Source: Levilactobacillus brevis | GTDB taxonomy: Bacteria; Bacillota; Bacilli; Lactobacillales; Lactobacillaceae | Direction of reading: 5' to 3' | Length of the DNA stretch: 64,000 bases | Assembly (NCBI GenBank): GCA_003666485.1 | Contig: CP032931.1 | Span: 992,001-1,056,000 of the forward strand | In this document: positions 1-8,857 of the stretch, piece by piece | Position numbering within the stretch: position 1 is the stretch's first letter | Layout of the letters: each line of letters begins with the position of its first letter | The notes under the pieces: model-generated | Seen by the model: the letters and a program-made list of their open reading frames with translations, nothing else | Told to the model about the DNA's origin: nothing | Database searches by the model: none | Program-made: the position numbers and the translations under genes

Positions 1-213
1 ACTAAACTGACCTGCGATGGTTAGATTTCTTAATGCTTGGTAGGCTGGTACGTTCATCACCAATGATGATTCGGGTAATTGCCAATCGGTTGCGCCACTC
101 CCTCACATCGACCGACTTGGCTAGCATCTAGGCATATCCATAGATTTTCAGAAACTTTTTTGATAGGATTGCTTCCAAGCATTGTGCTTAACTATTTTTG
201 GGAGGAATTGATT

Positions 214-975
214 GTGGCATCAGAGTTACAGTACACGCAATATTTAGACTCGATTCGGTCCTACACGGAGCAGGACCAACTCACCAAGGCGATGATTCTG
301 ATTGGTTACGTGGAGCGTGATTTCATTCGGTTTTACCGGGCCGGGCGAATTGCGGAAGGCGTGCGGTTCGCTGAAGAAAACTTGGCGCGCTCGAAGGATT
401 TGCTGAACCGGTTGACGCCGGAGCAGAAGGTCGCGCAACTGCATGCGCTGGTCGACATTTTATCGTTTGAGGGGATTCAGAATCACGTGAAGATTTTTAA
501 ATTCGTCCAGTTGCGAACCCAGTACCACCAACATCTGCTGGACCTCCCGGTGACAACGGCCAAGTACGTGCCATTGCTAAAACGCATCATCACGGACTTT
601 GGCCAGCTGGCACAGACGGATGGCCTGGCCTATGCCGACCACCTGGAGTCGACGCTGGATGTGATCTACTACATCAACGCCCACGTGCGTGAAAAGCTGA
701 CCGTCAAGCAGGTGTTGGCGCACGTGAATCAGCGATGCAATCCGATCGGTGTTCAGCGCGGCTTCAACACGGAGATGCACATGTCGATTCGGGATTATAT
801 CAACGTCAAGAAGATTCGCGAGGCGCAGCGCATTCTCCTGCTGACCACGATGCGGATCGGCCAGATTGCCCAGGAATTGAATTTTTATGACGCGGCTGAT
901 TTTTCCAAACGGTTCAAACGAGAACTGGGGATGACGCCGCTGGAATATCGCCAGCAGAATAGTGAAGTAGATTAA
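214..975 (+). CDS. AraC-family (HTH_18) transcriptional regulator
   Basis: The last 60 or so of 253 residues form an AraC-type double helix-turn-helix: IREAQRILLLTTMRIGQIAQ is the first half and DAADFSKRFKRELGMTPLEY is the classic second recognition region. The N-terminal 190 residues resemble no sensor domain I know. The frame is open upstream to base 79, but I choose GTG at 214 because GGAGG lies 8 nt before it at 201-205 and the upstream residues look non-coding. It probably binds DNA as a local activator; the next gene, same strand, is a surface adhesin, so control of that gene is an inference from position only. Confidence 0.8.
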   Translation: MASELQYTQYLDSIRSYTEQDQLTKAMILIGYVERDFIRFYRAGRIAEGVRFAEENLARSKDLLNRLTPEQKVAQLHALVDILSFEGIQNHVKIFKFVQLRTQYHQHLLDLPVTTAKYVPLLKRIITDFGQLAQTDGLAYADHLESTLDVIYYINAHVREKLTVKQVLAHVNQRCNPIGVQRGFNTEMHMSIRDYINVKKIREAQRILLLTTMRIGQIAQELNFYDAADFSKRFKRELGMTPLEYRQQNSEVD

Positions 976-1149
976 CTTTATTAATTTGCCAAATGGCGAC
1001 TTGCAGGGAGGTATCCCGGAAATATGCAGGCATTGTATTTTTCTGGGCCACTTGGAAAAATTAAATACAAATTCGCGTTTATCAGCAAATTCTCCCGGTA
1101 TACTCAATACCAATTAGTTGAGTGGATTGAAGTTATGGGGGTAAAAACG

Positions 1150-3348
1150 ATGATGCGGAATCAAAATTATCGACAGCTGTGGGTGTTTTCAGGAGCTGTT
1201 TTGTTGGGCTTGAATTTACAGATGGTCGCGGCAGCGGGGGCTACCGTCCCCAATCCCGTCGCGGGTCAAGAAACGGCTACATCTGTAAAGCACGAGTCCC
1301 CAGCAGCGACTGCGGCAGATGACCCGGCAACCAGTGAAGGGTCATCCTCGCCGACACCCACCGATGAGCCGGTGACCGAATCAGTACCGGAGCGGTCAAC
1401 ATCGGCGCCTGATGACGCGGTCACCACGACACCGACACAGCCGGCAGCGGTGGCCAAGCAGACCGCGGCGAAACTGCCCACGGATGTGACCGTCCGGAAG
1501 AATGTCGTGCCTGCCGTCAAGGAAACAGCGCAGACCGTCAGCCGCTCACACGTCGATGCACAAAATTTCACGGACTACTTTGAGCTGAATGGTGACGCGA
1601 CCTATGACCAACAGACGGGTATCGTGACGTTGACGCCGGATAAGAACGATCAAGTCGGTAATTTTTCGCTGAAGAGTAAGATTGATATGGGGACCAGTTT
1701 TTCACTGGAAGGACAGGTGAACCTGGGCGACAAGACGTCCGCACAGGGCGGGGCAGATGGGATTGGCTTCGCTTTTCACAATGGCAACGTGAGTGACGTC
1801 GGCAATGCTGGGGGCAACCTCGGCATCGGCGGCTTGGTCTCCGCTCTGGGCTTTAAATTAGACACGTGGCACAATGACGCGGCGCGACCGACGGCTGATA
1901 TATCGGGGGCGCAACTTGCTGCGAACGACTCCAACGGCTTTGGCTGGTCGGCCGATCCCAGCACGCCGCAGTTTGGGGCGTTCGTGACGACCAGCAAGCG
2001 ACTCGTGCAAACGGTGAGTCGTCAGTTTCACGACCGGTGGTGGGCGGAGACGGACCAGTCCTCTGTTCAAGCCTTGGCCGCCAGCGATTTGGACAGTAAA
2101 TTTCACGACTTCAGTGTCAACTATGATGGTGACAGCCGGGAGCTGACGATTCGATTTACACAGGCCGATGGCACGCCACTGGTTTGGCGCAAGACGGTGC
2201 CGACCACGGATGAGGCCTTGGCCATGATCGTGAGTGCCTCAACTGGTGGCGCCAAGAACCTCCAGCAGTTCAAGCTGACCCGGTTCGACTACCAACAGGC
2301 GGCCACGGTCAATGTGAAATACGTGGATCTGCAGGGCCAACAACTTGGTCAGGCCGCAGTCACTTATCCGGACGGTCCCACTGTGGGCGCGGATTACGCG
2401 ACGACACAGTTAACGATTCCCCACTACCGGTTCGTGCGAATGGACACTGGCTCGGTCACGGGCCAAGCCAGTCTACCCGCCACGGGCACGCTGGCTCAGC
2501 CTGGCGACAACGGGGATGTGATTTACGTGTATGCCCCGGATTATCAGGCGACACAACACGTGGTCAACGAAACGATTCACTACGTCGATGAACAGGGAAA
2601 AGCGGTCGCTCCGGACTTTCAGGCAGCGCCGTTCACCTTCTTGACGGTGACCGACCCCACCACGGGTGACCAGCGCGTGTACTATACCGTTGGCAAGCCA
2701 GCGACACCTGAACTGACGGAAACGGGCGCGCCAATTGACACAGCTGAGACCACCTGGATACCGGGAGTCGCAGGTGAGTTTGCAGCGCGGCAACACCCAA
2801 TGGTTGCGGGTTACACGGTCGTTGCCAATGATGCCCCGGACGGCGATTTGACCCAGTTAACGGCCCAGTCCGTCTGGTCGGATAGCCAGGACTTGGTCTT
2901 CACGGTCGTTTATCGGCCAACGACGCCTACCAAGCCGGTCGATCCGGAAAAGCCAGTGGACCCAGAGAAACCGGTTGACCCGGTAAAACCAGTGGACCCA
3001 GAAAAGCCGATTGATCCAGGGAAACCAGTAACCCCAGCAAACCCAACTGACCCAGATCAATCGGTTACGCCACAAAAACCAGGTGACGCAGAGCAGCCAG
3101 CGGACACTGCGGCATCGCAGCGCTCAGAAAGCCAGAAACTACCAGACTTCCTGCAGCCAATGGCACACCGATCAACGGCCTTAGGGGCGATCGTTTCCCA
3201 GCCATTTGCGACGGATCACGTTAAAAACACGGCGTCACAGTTACCCCAGACTGGTGAACGATCGACCACTGAGGGCCGCTGGTTAGGTGCCTTGTTACTG
3301 GCGATTACCGGTGGTTGGGGATTACATTTCTGGTGGCGTCGGCGGTAA
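1150..3348 (+). CDS. LPXTG-anchored surface protein with L-type lectin and MucBP domains
   Basis: A 732-residue sortase substrate. Order of parts: signal peptide (about 1-32), Ser/Thr/Pro-rich stretch, legume-type (L-type) lectin domain at about 138-384 (motifs GGADGIGFAFHN and LGFKLDTWHN), one MucBP-like domain at about 386-464, a second mucin-binding-like domain at about 470-587, a wall-spanning proline/lysine repeat (units like PEKPVD) at about 593-647, then LPQTG at 698-702, a hydrophobic segment and a WWRRR tail. This is the standard architecture of cell-wall-anchored adhesins binding glycans or mucus. I chose ATG 1150 because GGGGG lies 8 nt upstream; ATG 1135 is also possible. It ends at a terminator, so it is monocistronic. 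Confidence 0.9.
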   Translation: MMRNQNYRQLWVFSGAVLLGLNLQMVAAAGATVPNPVAGQETATSVKHESPAATAADDPATSEGSSSPTPTDEPVTESVPERSTSAPDDAVTTTPTQPAAVAKQTAAKLPTDVTVRKNVVPAVKETAQTVSRSHVDAQNFTDYFELNGDATYDQQTGIVTLTPDKNDQVGNFSLKSKIDMGTSFSLEGQVNLGDKTSAQGGADGIGFAFHNGNVSDVGNAGGNLGIGGLVSALGFKLDTWHNDAARPTADISGAQLAANDSNGFGWSADPSTPQFGAFVTTSKRLVQTVSRQFHDRWWAETDQSSVQALAASDLDSKFHDFSVNYDGDSRELTIRFTQADGTPLVWRKTVPTTDEALAMIVSASTGGAKNLQQFKLTRFDYQQAATVNVKYVDLQGQQLGQAAVTYPDGPTVGADYATTQLTIPHYRFVRMDTGSVTGQASLPATGTLAQPGDNGDVIYVYAPDYQATQHVVNETIHYVDEQGKAVAPDFQAAPFTFLTVTDPTTGDQRVYYTVGKPATPELTETGAPIDTAETTWIPGVAGEFAARQHPMVAGYTVVANDAPDGDLTQLTAQSVWSDSQDLVFTVVYRPTTPTKPVDPEKPVDPEKPVDPVKPVDPEKPIDPGKPVTPANPTDPDQSVTPQKPGDAEQPADTAASQRSESQKLPDFLQPMAHRSTALGAIVSQPFATDHVKNTASQLPQTGERSTTEGRWLGALLLAITGGWGLHFWWRRR

Positions 3349-3386
3349 TTGATTTAGGATCCATCATTCAGTGGAATAGATAATGA

Positions 3387-3417
3387 GCGACTGAGTCTGA
3401 CGGCTTGGTCGTTTTTT
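3387..3417 (+). terminator. Rho-independent terminator after the lectin gene
   Basis: A 9-bp stem with G-U pairs (3387-3395 with 3404-3412) is followed directly by a run of six T. Confidence 0.7.
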
Positions 3418-3447
3418 AATGCGGTAATAAATTTGCGCAACCAACCA

Positions 3448-3524
3448 TTAACTGTTCTTGATTATTACGGTCCTAATATAGGAAAGCTTATCGCAAACTT
3501 AAAAGCACGTGGCTGAACAGTTAA
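3448..3524. repeat. Perfect 10-bp inverted repeat with a 57-nt loop
   Basis: TTAACTGTTC at 3448-3457 is the exact reverse complement of GAACAGTTAA at 3515-3524. It lies in the gene-free stretch 3349-3827 between the lectin gene and the XrtG locus. No coding potential is seen here; function unknown. Confidence 0.45.
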
Positions 3525-3708
3525 ATGACTTGTGGGCGACAAAAAATGACAGTAATCTCTCGCCTACCACTTAAAAACCTAGTACAATAGAGGTGGTTAA
3601 GGGACACAGGTGATGATGAAAATCACGTTGAAAACGGATATTTTCAGTGAACATTAAGCCCTAGGTTACCGAACGATTAGAAGTTATATATTGTGTAAAA
3701 ATGTTAGC

Positions 3709-3737
3709 TTGCTTAATTGCCAATGATAGCATAGTAT
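3709..3737 (+). promoter_or_regulatory. Candidate sigma-A promoter for the XrtG locus
   Basis: TTGCTT at 3709-3714, a 17-nt spacer and TAGTAT at 3732-3737 give a plausible promoter with a leader of about 85 nt before the Firmicu-CTERM gene. A second possible -10 (TACAAT, 3583-3588) lacks a good -35. Confidence 0.4.
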
Positions 3738-3827
3738 TACCGTAGAATGGTTTTTGACAGTTGCATGATTAGCAACCGGCCGATGTGGCAGGTTGCTAAA
3801 GGTTTTTTGGAGGGAGGATTTGACCTC

Positions 3828-5036
3828 ATGAAGTTGTGGAAGTTAATGATGGCAGGTGTGGTTGCGCTAGGACTAGCTGGCGCAGCCGCCGTGAGCGCGA
3901 CACCAGTGACAGCGCACGCGAGCGATAACATCACGATTGATGGTAAGTTTTCGGATTGGAAAGGGGCAGACCTGACCATTGGCTATAGTGGGGCAATGGC
4001 TGTAAAGAGCGATGGACAGTACATCGATGTCTACGTCAGAATGCAGAATGGATCAGTACCTGGATATGGCGACTATAGTATTCAAGTTGATGGTAAAACG
4101 TATCATGCCTGGTCTGGCGATGATCTGAGTGTTAGTGGAGATCAAACAAAGTCATTTACGTTAACAGGTGGGAAAGGTAATAACGGCCATGATTATGGAA
4201 CTGTTGGGGCCGGATACGTTGGTACTGAGGGCTCTCATGAAAGTGGAGAGTTCCGGATTGATCTCAGTAAGTTTGGCCTGACTGATTCAGTTAACGGTAA
4301 AAAAGTTTCGGTTTCTAACCCTAGTATTGGGAGTGACAGTGCAACGACGACTGTTGATAATATTAGTGATGCCGACCAGAATAGTGCATCCGGTGTTATT
4401 GATGGTAAAGCTGATAGTAGCTCCAAAGCGACGACCACGACGGATACCAATGCCAGCAACGACAATGATAATCTCAATATTAAGATTGACGGAAAGTTCG
4501 CGGATTGGAAGCATGTCACTCTAACTGGTGGTTATAACGGATATACGGCCATGGTTAGTGATGGTGATAAGGTGTACGTCTATGTGCGAATGATAAAAGG
4601 CAATGGGCAAGTTCCTGGCTACGGGGATTATAATTTTGATTTTAATGGGAAAAAGATTTATATTTGGTCGAATAACATGCCTAGTTCCACGGTTAGTTCA
4701 GACAGGGCTCAAGCGGTGACTTTCACTGGTGGAACTACGAATGAAGGTCCCCAATATGGGACTGTTGGAAATGGTTATGTTTCCAGCAACAGTAATGGAG
4801 AACCGATTGCTGAATTCCAAATCGATCTTAGTAAGCTTAATCTATCGAGCATGACCGGTCAGACTATCACCATGTACAACCCCAACATCGGTAATGAAAA
4901 AGTCACCGTCGCCGGTGGGTCCACCGGCCCCTACGTCATCTCTGGTATCGGCTTGGGAATTGCGGGTCTTGGCTACTGGCGGTTACGCAAGTCTGGTAAG
5001 CTGAAGCGTCAAGGCAACCGGACGAGTGGCAAGTAG
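3828..5036 (+). CDS. Firmicu-CTERM sorting-domain protein, candidate XrtG substrate
   Basis: A 402-residue secreted protein. Residues 1-31 are a signal peptide ending AHA. Two homologous copies of a domain of about 140-150 residues follow, each opening with an IDGKFxDWK motif (about 34 and 216) and each carrying VPGYGDY, YGTVGxGYV and IDLSKxxL, so the protein arose by internal duplication. The opening motif resembles CBM9/DOMON-like beta-sandwich domains. The C-terminus has no LPXTG: it is a glycine-rich membrane segment (about 369-386) then a Lys/Arg-rich tail, the Firmicu-CTERM layout known to accompany XrtG exosortases. ATG 3828 follows GGAGGGAGG by 10 nt. The adjacent xrtG is broken, so how this protein is now processed is unclear. 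Confidence 0.85.
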   Translation: MKLWKLMMAGVVALGLAGAAAVSATPVTAHASDNITIDGKFSDWKGADLTIGYSGAMAVKSDGQYIDVYVRMQNGSVPGYGDYSIQVDGKTYHAWSGDDLSVSGDQTKSFTLTGGKGNNGHDYGTVGAGYVGTEGSHESGEFRIDLSKFGLTDSVNGKKVSVSNPSIGSDSATTTVDNISDADQNSASGVIDGKADSSSKATTTTDTNASNDNDNLNIKIDGKFADWKHVTLTGGYNGYTAMVSDGDKVYVYVRMIKGNGQVPGYGDYNFDFNGKKIYIWSNNMPSSTVSSDRAQAVTFTGGTTNEGPQYGTVGNGYVSSNSNGEPIAEFQIDLSKLNLSSMTGQTITMYNPNIGNEKVTVAGGSTGPYVISGIGLGIAGLGYWRLRKSGKLKRQGNRTSGK

Positions 5037-5195
5037 TCTTTGATAACGCTGGGAGGCCAACGTTAGGGAAGTTAATTAATAGGACTGGTGCGAATGAAGA
5101 TAAGTATCCTAGTGGGAACGGTCGTGTGGTTATATGCGTTATCGGTGTTAAAGCGAGCTCGGCTATCTGCCTACTTCTTTATTGTAGGGAGTGCC

Positions 5196-5203
5196 GGACT
5201 CTT
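5196..5203. repeat. Target-site duplication of the IS256-family element, left copy
   Basis: GGACTCTT here is repeated at 6556-6563 on the other side of the element. Removing one copy with the element restores the xrtG reading frame exactly. Confidence 0.9.
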
Positions 5204-6555
5204 GAGAGCGTAAAATATCTTGTGTAAATGCATAAAAGATTTCTGAATTGTATAGAAATAGGGAATGCCTTCCCTTATGATATTTAGTAACCACAGAAAA
5301 CATCACAGGAGGCATTCCCCATGAATGAACTTACCACAGAAATTATCGCTGCACTAGCCCAAAAGCAAGATTTGGACGAAGTTTTTCGTCACCACCTCGA
5401 AATTGCGATTAACCAGCTGCTTCAAACCGAATTGGTAGAGTTTTTGGGTTACGAACGCTACTCATACGCTGGGACTAACACTGGTAATAACCGCAACGGC
5501 AGTTATGAGCGCTCGTTTGATACGAAGTACGGCCAACTTAACTTAACCATTCCTCGAGATCGCAATGGCCGGTTTAAAAATCATACCTTGCCAGCCTACG
5601 GTCGGCACAGTGATAATTTAGAAACAACGGTCATTCAGTTGTATACCAAGGGAATTACCACTGCTGAAATTGCCGAACTCATTGAGAAAATGTACGGTGC
5701 TCACTACTCCAAAGCCACGGTTTCCAACATGACTAAAGCCGTCAATGAACAGGTTCAAGCTTTCCAGCAACGTCGACTGGCTTCACAATATGCGGCCATC
5801 TTCTTAGATGCCACTTACTTGCCGTTAAAGCGGGATACCGTTCAAAAAGAAGCCGTTCATATTGCGATTGGCATTCGTCCAGATGGTACGAAAGAAGTGC
5901 TGAACTACCAAGTGGCGCCAACGGAATCGACTGGAATCTGGACTGAACTGCTGGGAACCTTGATCAAGCAGGGCGTTAAAGATGTGCTGTTGTTTGTGGC
6001 CGATGGGTTAGTTGGTTTGGATGAAGGCTTGAATCGGAATTTCCCTAAAGCCAAACGACAACGTTGCCTGGTTCATGTTGGGCGGAATCTGATGAACAAA
6101 GTTCGCGTAAAAGACCGCAAGGCCGTGATCAGTGACTTTAAACAAGTTCATCGGGCCGCCAACCGTGAAGCAGCCGAACTGAAACTGAATGAGTTCGCCA
6201 ACAACTGGCATCAGACCTATCCCAAATTAATCAAAGATCTGCTTAAAATGCCGAATTTACTCACTTTCATGGACTTTCCACCAGCTATCCGGCAATCACT
6301 ATACTCCACTAACCCGATTGAGAACTTTAATAAGCATCTCAAGCGCACCACCCACCACAAAGAACAATTTCCAACGGAAGATTCACTGGATCGCTTCCTG
6401 GTTTCTCAGTTTAATGTTTATAACGAGAAGTCTCTGAAGCGGATCCACCGAGGGTTCAAAGGACTCCAGGACACCTTGGAAGCATCATTTATTTAAGTTA
6501 GATACATATTATATGTACGAAGGCATTTCGTTTACACAAGATTCTTGACGCTACC
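5204..6555 (+). mobile_element. IS256-family insertion sequence, 1352 bp
   Basis: The ends form imperfect inverted repeats: from the left AGCGTAAAATATCTTGTGTAAA, position 5207 onward, matches the reverse complement of 6527-6553 with a few mismatches. It carries one transposase gene. The 8-bp sequence GGACTCTT flanks it on both sides, as expected for this family, and two further bases (CC) also match by chance or as part of a longer duplication. The insertion point lies inside xrtG after codon 34. Confidence 0.92.
5321..6496 (+). CDS. IS256-family transposase
   Basis: A 391-residue DDE enzyme of the mutator-like IS256 family, full length. The first Asp is in FLDATYLPLK (about 163), the second in FVADGL (about 226) and the Glu in NPIENFNKHLKR (about 332), followed by the conserved Lys/Arg-rich helix. 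It has its own ribosome site (AGGAGG at 5308) and start ATG, and no internal stops, so it is probably active and able to move the element. Confidence 0.95.
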   Translation: MNELTTEIIAALAQKQDLDEVFRHHLEIAINQLLQTELVEFLGYERYSYAGTNTGNNRNGSYERSFDTKYGQLNLTIPRDRNGRFKNHTLPAYGRHSDNLETTVIQLYTKGITTAEIAELIEKMYGAHYSKATVSNMTKAVNEQVQAFQQRRLASQYAAIFLDATYLPLKRDTVQKEAVHIAIGIRPDGTKEVLNYQVAPTESTGIWTELLGTLIKQGVKDVLLFVADGLVGLDEGLNRNFPKAKRQRCLVHVGRNLMNKVRVKDRKAVISDFKQVHRAANREAAELKLNEFANNWHQTYPKLIKDLLKMPNLLTFMDFPPAIRQSLYSTNPIENFNKHLKRTTHHKEQFPTEDSLDRFLVSQFNVYNEKSLKRIHRGFKGLQDTLEASFI

Positions 6556-7052
6556 GGACTCTTCTTTATCCTGTCAGCCATTAGTCGGCCGTACTGGGTC
6601 TGGTTCTTCACGCACGCCGTCATCCACGGGGTGGCGATATTCCGTGACCTGACCGGGTGGTGTACGATCATGTACAACACTGGGCTGGTCTACATTACCA
6701 ACGGCGCCAATCCCGTGATCATGTCGATCGACTATGAGTGTTCGGGTATTATTGAGACCTGTGCGTTTGTGGCGCTGGTGGTTTTCTTCCCCACGTATCA
6801 ACGTAAGGAAAAAGTCTTCTACGCGCTGTTTGGCCTGGTCTACATTTATGCCATCAACGTTATCCGGTTGTGTGTCGTGATTATCATCGTCCACTTTGGC
6901 GGCGGCCAGACGTTCTTTATCGCACATTCAATCGTTGGGCGGCTGGTCTTTTACGTGCTCGTTATTGCCCTGTACTACAACGTGTTTACCTATTCACAGT
7001 TGGCGCATGGCATCTATCGGGAGTTCGTTGATTGGAGGCAAGAGAAACTTTG

Positions 7053-8408
7053 ATGTATTGGATCAATTTAGCCCTGACACGAATGGGGTTTTGGATTACC
7101 TGGGCGTTGATTCCAATCGTGGTGGAAATTATTCCCGCCCTGATCTCAACTGCCAAGCTGATCCACTTACACCTGCATGAACCGAAGTTGACGCCACCAG
7201 GCAAATGGCCCTGGGTGACGATCATCGTCCCGGTTTATAATTCTGAAGATACCTTATTTGAGTGCATCCGGTCCATCAATAATCAAACCTATCCCAAGAA
7301 TGCCATGCAAATCGTTCTGGCCAATAACCAGAGCACCGATGACAGCTTCGGCGCTTATGCGCGGGCCCAGAACACCTTTCCTGAGCTTATCCTGCGGTAC
7401 GTAAACACGGATAAGGGCAAGGCACGGGCGCTCAACACCGCTATTTACGAAAGCATCGGCATCTACGTCATCAACATCGACAGTGATGGCTTGCTGGAGA
7501 AGAACGCCGTGAAGAACATGGTGTTGCGCTTTGAAAATGACAACAGCATCGCTGCCATGACCGGGGCGATCCTACCCAAACGGGAGATGGTCCAAAACGT
7601 CAAGGGGTTCTGGCACCAGCTGTTAGCGAAAAATGAATACTACGAGTACGCCCAGGCCTTTCTGTCAGGGCGGACCATTGAATCGTCTAAAGATCAGCTG
7701 TTTACCATGTCTGGCGCCTTTTCCGCCTTTCGTCGAGAAGTCTTGATGGAGACCTTTCTCTACGACATCGACACGATCGGGGAGGATACCGACATGACCT
7801 TTCAGATTCGGACACGGCTGGGGAAAAAGGTCGTTATCTGTGCCGATGCCATCTTCTACGTCGAGCCGATTTCTGGCTTCTCCGAGCTGTATACGCAGCG
7901 CCAACGCTGGCAACGTGGCGAGCTGGAAGTTACCGAGAATTACATGTCACAAACGGCAGGGCTGAACCGCTTTTTCAAGAACTTCTTGATTCGCCGGATG
8001 CTGGTCGATCACACCTTCACGTTTCCACGAATGATTTGGACCTTTGCTAGTTTTGTGCTGGTGGCCTTTGGGTATGCGCCGCTGGTCTTGATCTTGTCTT
8101 ACGTCTTGATCTATGCGCTTTACGTCTTCGTGGCCATCGTGAACTTTGTGAGTGTTTACTTTATTTTACGGAGATATCCGGACGAACAGCATTTTTACGT
8201 CCGACTCTGGTGGGTCACGTTACTGTTGCCACTATATATGTTTATCAACTCTTGGATTCGGCTGGTCGGCATCATCAACGCCATGACCACCAAAGCCACC
8301 TGGCACATGCGCGGTGTCGGTGAGGAGGGCAGCCGCGTCGTGGCCGTTATCCGCGACGACATCAACACGGTCAGAGAACAGCGTCGTCGTGATCGGAAAG
8401 GAAAATGA
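7053..8408 (+). CDS. XrtG-associated family 2 glycosyltransferase
   Basis: A 451-residue membrane glycosyltransferase of the type found next to XrtG. One N-terminal membrane segment is followed by a GT-A catalytic domain: VTIIVPVYNSEDTL at about 55, DSD (NIDSDG) near 142, and QRQRWQRGE (the QxxRW motif of processive GT2 enzymes) near 283. Three or so membrane segments close the protein. The start ATG overlaps the xrtG stop (TGATG) and the stop overlaps the next start (ATGA), so translation is coupled along the operon. Sugar donor and acceptor are unknown. Expression may now depend on read-through from, or a promoter within, the insertion. Confidence 0.88.
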   Translation: MYWINLALTRMGFWITWALIPIVVEIIPALISTAKLIHLHLHEPKLTPPGKWPWVTIIVPVYNSEDTLFECIRSINNQTYPKNAMQIVLANNQSTDDSFGAYARAQNTFPELILRYVNTDKGKARALNTAIYESIGIYVINIDSDGLLEKNAVKNMVLRFENDNSIAAMTGAILPKREMVQNVKGFWHQLLAKNEYYEYAQAFLSGRTIESSKDQLFTMSGAFSAFRREVLMETFLYDIDTIGEDTDMTFQIRTRLGKKVVICADAIFYVEPISGFSELYTQRQRWQRGELEVTENYMSQTAGLNRFFKNFLIRRMLVDHTFTFPRMIWTFASFVLVAFGYAPLVLILSYVLIYALYVFVAIVNFVSVYFILRRYPDEQHFYVRLWWVTLLLPLYMFINSWIRLVGIINAMTTKATWHMRGVGEEGSRVVAVIRDDINTVREQRRRDRKGK

Positions 8409-8857
8409 GTATGCCAAAACAACGGAGTTATAAAATTAAATCCTACGTCAACGCCAGTCACGCGGTTCGCTGGAAATCCGGGACTGGGAAGAAGCACAAC
8501 CACACCTGGGAAATCGTCTGTGAGCTGCACGTGTTTGAGGGGATGGTTTCTTTCTTTGACATTGAAAAGTCCCTGAACAAGGCCATCGACGCCTTGTCTG
8601 GTAAGTATTTGAACGACCTGCCAGAATTCAAGGTGATCAATCCCACGGTGGAAAATGTGACGGAGTACCTGTTCAATCAGATTGACGGTATCTTACGGCA
8701 AAATAACGCCGTGCTCCTGCGCATTGAAGTCAGCGATTCGCCGACCCGGTCGTATTGTATCGACATCACGGAGCGGCAATTTCCGACGAAAGAGGCGGTC
8801 TTAGCCCAAGAAGATGCCGCGGGCAAGCCAGCCACCCAGGCGGACGACCATGCGTAG
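8405..8857 (+). CDS. XrtG-associated 6-pyruvoyltetrahydropterin synthase-like protein
   Basis: A 150-residue protein with the PTPS/QueD T-fold pattern: a zinc-type His in NASHAVRW, HNH in KKHNHTWE, NPTVENVTEYLF and EVSDSPTRS. The catalytic Cys that normally precedes the HxH pair is missing (the segment reads KSGTGKKHNH) and the usual LDH motif is replaced (KYLNDLPEF). The family associated with XrtG is known by context only. Loss of the Cys suggests it does not perform classic PTPS chemistry; a modified cofactor step or a binding role are both possible. Start overlaps the preceding stop as ATGA. Confidence 0.85.
   Translation: MSMPKQRSYKIKSYVNASHAVRWKSGTGKKHNHTWEIVCELHVFEGMVSFFDIEKSLNKAIDALSGKYLNDLPEFKVINPTVENVTEYLFNQIDGILRQNNAVLLRIEVSDSPTRSYCIDITERQFPTKEAVLAQEDAAGKPATQADDHA

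Larger units (their letters stand above)
5094..7053 (+). pseudogene. xrtG: xrtG exosortase G, interrupted by an IS256-family element
   Basis: Joining 5094-5195 to 6556-7053 restores one frame of 199 codons plus stop with no shift. The product is a multi-pass membrane protein with the exosortase triad: Cys in DYECSGI, Arg in INVIRL and His in FIAHSIVGR. Exosortases are transpeptidase-like enzymes that cleave C-terminal sorting signals in the membrane. In the present arrangement the first 34 codons run into the element and stop after 39 residues. The remaining 165 codons lack a proper start; an internal GTG at 6631 could give a 140-residue piece that still holds the whole triad but lacks the first membrane segments. 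Its 3' end overlaps the glycosyltransferase start. I judge the gene inactive, or at best partly functional. Confidence 0.88.

Noticed and set aside
577-1113. A 178-codon minus-strand frame over the AraC-type gene
   Set aside because: It lies antisense to a clear AraC helix-turn-helix and has no recognisable product or ribosome site.
4930-5036. Sortase (LPXTG-type) anchoring of the Firmicu-CTERM protein
   Set aside because: No LPXTG-like motif precedes the C-terminal helix; the glycine-rich helix with basic tail fits the exosortase-type signal.
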